Part shown: piece by piece, positions 60,771 through 64,000 of the stretch | Layout: every line of letters begins with the position of its first letter | Position numbering within the stretch: the first letter of the stretch is position 1 | Assembly: GCA_021397835.1 (NCBI GenBank) | Contig: JAJFZO010000034.1 | Location: forward strand, 2,854,501-2,918,500 | Direction of reading: 5' to 3' | Length of the DNA stretch: 64,000 nucleotides | Source: Moringa oleifera | Taxonomy: Eukaryota > Streptophyta > Magnoliopsida > Brassicales > Moringaceae | Program-made: the position numbers and the translations under genes | The notes under the pieces: model-generated | What the model saw: the letters and a program-made list of their open reading frames with translations, nothing else | What the model was told of the DNA's origin: nothing | The model's database searches: none

Positions 60771-63172
60771 CTTGGAGATGCCACACATATTTTAATTTTC
60801 AATCTTTGGCTTATCTTTTCCTAAAATATGTATTCACTTTATATGAATTATCATGCATGAACCCAACGTTAGAGCATAGCAAAACACCTCTCATTTTCAC
60901 TTGTCAAGATTTAGCTAAACTTTCCATATAATTATACATTTACCATGTATTAGTGGTAAACATGCATGTATCTAAATCTTTCTCATCTTTTCTCATAACT
61001 ACATATCTACTGTATAGTAGTTGTCATGCTTGAATCTCATTACCGTGGCTAGAAGCTTATTATTTCTTTTCAAAAATAGTATTAAAGAGAATTTCATTGT
61101 TTTGTTTATTTACATTAAAAAATACTTACGTAGCATCATTGGCTTATTTAAATTAAATTCAATCAAATTATTTTTTAATTAAAAAATAAAATGATAGTTC
61201 TATATTTATAATGTTCATGTGAAACAAATTAATCATGAATTTTTTTTATTAAATTATGAGGTGCTAAATTTTTTTTAAAAAATTAAATACTATTCACATT
61301 AGTAAAAGATCCTGATCTCTATACAATTTTCATGATATGAAATATGCTGAAATTTTAAAGATAACCAATGTTGACATTATAAAAATTTAACAAAATCAAT
61401 TTTTAGAATTTTATTTATTAGTTTTTTATCATACAAACATAGTGAATGAAAAAAAAAAACTTTCCTATTTTTCTAAACAAATCATACAATCTTAAATCAA
61501 AATCTTGTTCCCTCTCTTAAAATCCATTTACATACGTTATCATATAAAATTGATATTACTATTAAATTGTTATTGTATACCTTTCATAAATTAATGTATA
61601 AGTGTCAATTTATGAAATAAAATCTTTTCATAACAAATAAAGTAATTTTTTCTAAACAAATTTTGTATCAAATTATTTTTTTGATTCACTTTAAAAAAAT
61701 TTATATTAAAAATAAATAATAAAATTGAGCAATAAAAATATTCAAAATGATATCAACATATTATATTTTTTGTCAAATCTTTTTCCTTCACATCGAATTT
61801 ATTCTAATGTGTCGTTATTACTTGAAATGCCATGTAAAGTTCAAAAAGTGTATGCTTGCAAGCTCTCTATGAAATGAAGTCTATTTCATTTATAACTAAT
61901 ATAACTTAACAACTTGTTGATAGAAAAAAAAAAAACGTACATCACGAATACGTTTGCCAACGAAGTAACAACTCACTGACTTAGTTGCTCTTAGCATTTT
62001 AAAAGTAAAGAATTATATCATTTATTCATTAAAAAAATCAGTAACTTTTTCATAAATTTTAGGACATTAGTATGTATGAGTCAAAACAAAAATCTAGCAA
62101 TAATATAGATCTAGTTGAATGACCATAGCAAAAGATAGACATCAAAATCATGAAGTAATGTCATCCTTTATGATATAAAAGCTTTTAATTCACATAATCT
62201 TATTTAAAACTCTGTTATATCTATGTTTGTAGAATTAAAGAAAATAACTTTAAAATGAGAAGAAAGAAAGCAAACCAAATAAAATAGTGCAAAGAAATAA
62301 GAAAAAAGATGTGGATTAAGACGATATGAGACAGTCCTACAAAATATAATATTTTTTTCATATTTTTATTCAAAAAAATATATCTTCAGCTACTCCATGA
62401 AGCACATCTCATTTTGTCTGTTTTTCTCTCATAAACACACATCTAAATGAGAAAATTTCTTAAATCTATGTTAATCAAGCCATACATAATGCTTCACTCT
62501 AGCCATATTAAAAGATTAACTATTGAGGCTAATGTTCCTTCTTCTTTTTTCCTGTAAAATAAAAAAATAACAACTAAAACTCCACCAAAACTATTCTTCA
62601 AGCCAATTCAAATATATATATATATATATATAAGAAGAAAAAAGATTAATTTAAATCAATAGCCAAAGAACAACAACAACCATATTATAAACTCAAATGT
62701 AGTATATACTAAGAAAAATCCTTAGTTGACTATTAATCAAAGAAAATATCAACAAAAGGAAAAAACACCAAAAAAATTCAAAATTAAAAAATTATATCAA
62801 AATAGAATAATCGATCTGATGAAAATTAAAGAAGTGATCCTATATGTAAGAATCCAATAACTGCATACATGTATGTATTTATATCAGCAATATTTCCTAT
62901 AGTTTTAAGATGCCCACATGAACATCTACGTGGGATTAATTTAAAATTTAAGCTCTACATACACATATAAATAAATTATTTTTATTATAATTTAATGGTA
63001 TTTTTTAAAAAATTAAATTTTAATCTTTATCTTAAATTTTTAAAAATTGATACAATTGCTACTATTTGAGTTTGAAATCATATCAATTAAAATTAAATCA
63101 AATATCAATGTGTTGAATTTATTTTTTTACAATTTTTTTAAATATCTATAAGTTTATCTAGCATACACACAC

Positions 63173-63237
<65 letters not shown>

Positions 63238-63295
63238 GGCATTTTATAGAAGCTTTAAGGCATCCACATAATTGTCAATAGGTGTTATTATGGAT

Positions 63296-63334
<39 letters not shown>

Positions 63335-64000
63335 TAAAATTTTAAAATTTTATAATACACTAAAATTGATTATTTTTATAAAAATTTTAGTTTTTAATTT
63401 AATGATATATTTTTTTAAAAAAATAATCTTGAATTGGTAATCTTTCAAAGAAAAATTTATTTTTATATTTAAAAATACTTATATATAACCAATTAGTTGT
63501 AGTCTTAATCCTAAATGATTTTTAATACGTATCTATTGATAATGTTTTGAACATAAATTTTTTTATAATAATAACAGTATAAATTTATAAAAGTTAATTT
63601 CTATATATTTCAATAGATTTAAGCAAATATATAAAGGAGTAAAGAATCAGTACTTGATAGATTTTTTGTATGAATAATATTTTAGTATGTATTTTTATCT
63701 TTATTATATCTTTTCATGATGACAACATAAATCATCAAAAGATTATCATATCATTTAAGTTTAAAAAATTAATTTGAAATTTTATGTAATTATATATAAT
63801 CATAATTATAGTGTTTTTTCAATTTTTTAATTTAGAATTAAATAAATTAATATGTTGATACTTTTATAACCATATAATAATAATTGGTACTGATTTTAAT
63901 TGGCAATTTGAAATAAAATAAATTCAATATATTAAGATTTACGATTGAATTCGATGTGATATTGTTTTTAAATTGAAATAATATCACACTTATAAATTCA
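60771..64000. repeat. orphan distal SPH promoter, old unit spacer and start of a third long spacer
   Basis: 60771-61136 is the distal SPH promoter with CATGCATG motifs (about 60850 and 60961). From 61137 (CATTGGCTTATTTAAATT) it is a diverged copy of the unit spacer. CA/TG and TA microsatellites are at 63163-63237 and 63299-63331. From about 63390 it matches the long spacers at 55870 and 32983. No gene seen. Confidence 0.6.
63163..63237. repeat. palindromic CA-(TA)n-TG microsatellite
   Basis: CATACACACACGTATGTGTG followed by about 36 bp of TA and then TGTATGTGTGTGTGTGTATA. The arms are complementary, so the tract can fold into a hairpin or cruciform. Confidence 0.75.

Noticed and set aside
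1..64000. CRISPR arrays, bacterial operons, tRNA or rRNA genes
   Set aside because: No such structure was seen. The repeats are eukaryotic segmental duplications and the short tandem repeats lack spacer structure.

Overview
This is AT-rich nuclear DNA of a flowering plant, most likely a eudicot; no species is assigned. The evidence is a cluster of plant-specific S-protein homologue genes (SPH; plant self-incompatibility S1 family), remnants of plant-type Copia, MULE and CACTA transposons, and decayed exons of a MIKC-type MADS-box gene whose 62/42/42-nt exon sizes are those of plant MADS genes. Eight SPH genes have intact frames, all intronless and all on the minus strand: two of 162 aa, two of 130 aa and four with identical 137-aa products. 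There are also two SPH pseudogenes and one unit from which the SPH gene has been cleanly deleted. Each intact product has a signal peptide and six Cys in the mature part, so the cluster encodes small secreted disulfide-bonded proteins. Poppy PrsS, the pistil self-incompatibility ligand, belongs to this family, but the function of most members is unknown and nothing here proves a role in self-incompatibility.

Layout. (1) 0.56-3.2 kb: an old tandem pair of ~1.3-kb units, each with one 162-aa SPH gene carrying a shared 69-bp internal coding duplication. The second gene has a triplicated 68-bp leader that creates a small upstream ORF, and a 32-bp minisatellite of W-box cores farther upstream. (2) 3.2-11.4 kb: no intact gene; a CACTA-type transposon end (5196) with subterminal hairpins, followed by decayed SEPALLATA/AGL6-like MADS-box exons 2, 3, 5 and 6. 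(3) 11.4-33.0 kb: a tandem duplication of a 10.4-11.2-kb block, each copy holding a 130-aa SPH gene, a MULE transposase remnant, one Copia LTR with primer-binding site and gag/pol remnant, and an SPH pseudogene. (4) 33.0-36.2 kb: long spacer and another LTR-gag fragment. (5) 36.22-53.69 kb: four nearly identical 4.37-kb units, each with gag remnant, 137-aa SPH gene, promoter and spacer. (6) 53.7-64 kb: a fifth partial unit passing into older, diverged copies with a fourth LTR and an SPH-less unit.

The Copia remnants share the same internal gag-to-pol junction and the same position downstream of an SPH gene. The simplest reading is one old insertion beside one SPH gene that was then copied as a passenger of segmental duplication. 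Most intact SPH genes have a TATAAAA box 42-49 bp upstream of the ATG, implying very short leaders. Gene 1 has a damaged TATA box and gene 2 has its box pushed 136 bp farther away. The four-copy array is either a very recent amplification kept uniform by unequal crossing-over or gene conversion, or in part an assembly effect.
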